The notes under the pieces: model-generated
The model's input: the letters and a program-made list of their open reading frames with translations, nothing else
Database searches by the model: none
What the model was told of the DNA's origin: nothing
Assembly (NCBI RefSeq): GCF_002902965.1
Contig: NZ_CP026107.1
Location: forward strand, 2,294,001 to 2,358,000
Source of the DNA: Paraburkholderia hospita
GTDB taxonomy: Bacteria; Pseudomonadota; Gammaproteobacteria; Burkholderiales; Burkholderiaceae
Reading direction: 5' to 3'
Length of the DNA: 64,000 bases
Translations under genes and position numbers: made by a program
Shown: piece by piece, positions 63,463 to 64,000 of the stretch
Position numbering within the stretch: the stretch's first letter is position 1
How the letters are laid out: each line of letters begins with the position of its first letter

Positions 63463-64000
63463 TCACGCGGAACGTGTGTCGCCCAGCGGATTCGTGCGAA
63501 TCTCCGGCGCCTGAGTTAAGGGTTGCGCGTGCGTTGCATCGAGCGGGCGTCGCGGAGCAAAGAACGTAAAGCACGCAGCGACGAGCGCGCTCGCGGTAAT
63601 GTAGGTCGCCACCGCGTTCGGATTGCCGTGGCCTTGCGCGAGCAACGACGAACAGATCAACGGATTGATGCCGCCGCCGACAATCGCGCCGATCGCGCCA
63701 ATCGACACACCGGAGAATCGCACGCGCACATCGAACATGTCGGCAAAGAAGCCGCCTTGCGGGCCGTACATCATCGGATGCACGATGCCGAGCGCAAGCA
63801 CGACGGCGACGGTGATCCACATAGGATCGCGCGTATTGAGCATCGTAAAGAACGGCCACACATAAAGCGCGCATGTGACCAGTCCGGCGAGATAGATCGG
63901 CTTTCGTCCGATGCGGTCCGACAGCGCCGCAAAGAACGGCACCATGAAGACGCCGAGCGCAGCGCCACTCATGATCGCGCCGAGAATCACGGACTTCGGC
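63463..64000 (-). CDS. MHS-family MFS transporter (partial, C-terminal part)
   Basis: The gene enters from the right edge and ends at 63463. The visible 179 residues hold about five membrane helices with LSDRIGRKPIYLAG as the repeated MFS loop motif and HPMMYGPQGGFFADMF with RVRFSGVSIGAI, typical of metabolite:H+ symporters (ShiA/proline-betaine group). It presumably imports the substrate of the following aldolase-family enzyme. The start lies beyond the window. Confidence 0.88.
   Translation of the reverse strand, partial: PKSVILGAIMSGAALGVFMVPFFAALSDRIGRKPIYLAGLVTCALYVWPFFTMLNTRDPMWITVAVVLALGIVHPMMYGPQGGFFADMFDVRVRFSGVSIGAIGAIVGGGINPLICSSLLAQGHGNPNAVATYITASALVAACFTFFAPRRPLDATHAQPLTQAPEIRTNPLGDTRSA

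Overview
The window looks like chromosomal accessory DNA of a member of the Burkholderiaceae, most probably Paraburkholderia or Caballeronia. The basis is uniformly high G+C with GC-rich third codon positions and a dense mix of LysR/AraC/MocR regulators beside small catabolic operons. Genus-typical genes also occur: phasin, MxKDx pentapeptide protein, DUF2934, a fused indolepyruvate oxidoreductase and an ACR3/ArsH/ArsI arsenic operon. This is inference from protein resemblance; no search was run. I saw no rRNA, tRNA, CRISPR array or insertion sequence. One end cuts a hydroxyacid dehydrogenase gene and the other an MHS-type transporter gene.

Layout, 0-23 kb: a mandelate module (MdlB/MdlC with divergent LysR); a MocR regulator divergent from a DJ-1/PfpI protein across a clear inverted repeat; a chemoreceptor behind a sigma-28-like promoter; a TetR gene facing an AbrB-family membrane protein with three GAGGA/TCCTC dyads; a GST plus a PNPOx-reductase-ferredoxin triple fusion; LysR, AraC and GNAT genes; a DUF4118/esterase/MipA operon; and a nitrogen-scavenging group (branched-chain-type binding protein, amidase, DUF2848, LysR, ureidoglycolate lyase-like).

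23-36 kb: a gcd (PQQ glucose dehydrogenase) gene with a one-base frameshift, a ClC antiporter, MarR/methyltransferase, and then the most coherent regulatory unit of the window. This is an ECF sigma factor with its NrsF-type membrane anti-sigma, divergent from cytochrome b561, a Tat-exported sulfite-oxidase-fold enzyme and an MxKDx protein. Both divergent promoters carry TGTAACC-N16-CGAATT. It is followed by an HTH-citrate synthase divergent from an MFS/2-hydroxyacid dehydrogenase pair across a perfect palindrome.

36-46 kb: an arsenic operon arsR-arsI-arsC-acr3-arsH-MFS with overlapping genes, a GAF histidine kinase, a cold-shock gene, a phasin with PhaR-like sites, a Cys-rich small protein, and a decayed AraC gene between imperfect repeats.

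46-64 kb: an exported epoxide-hydrolase-like protein with a 13-bp inverted repeat reaching its start; LysR; a fused aconitase-family enzyme with swapped domain order plus an MFS transporter; LysR divergent from a fused indolepyruvate ferredoxin oxidoreductase; and a siderophore unit (TonB receptor convergent with a Fur-boxed PepSY reductase operon). Last comes an AraC/class II aldolase/MHS transporter group. The general picture is modular catabolism and stress response, each module with its own local regulator.
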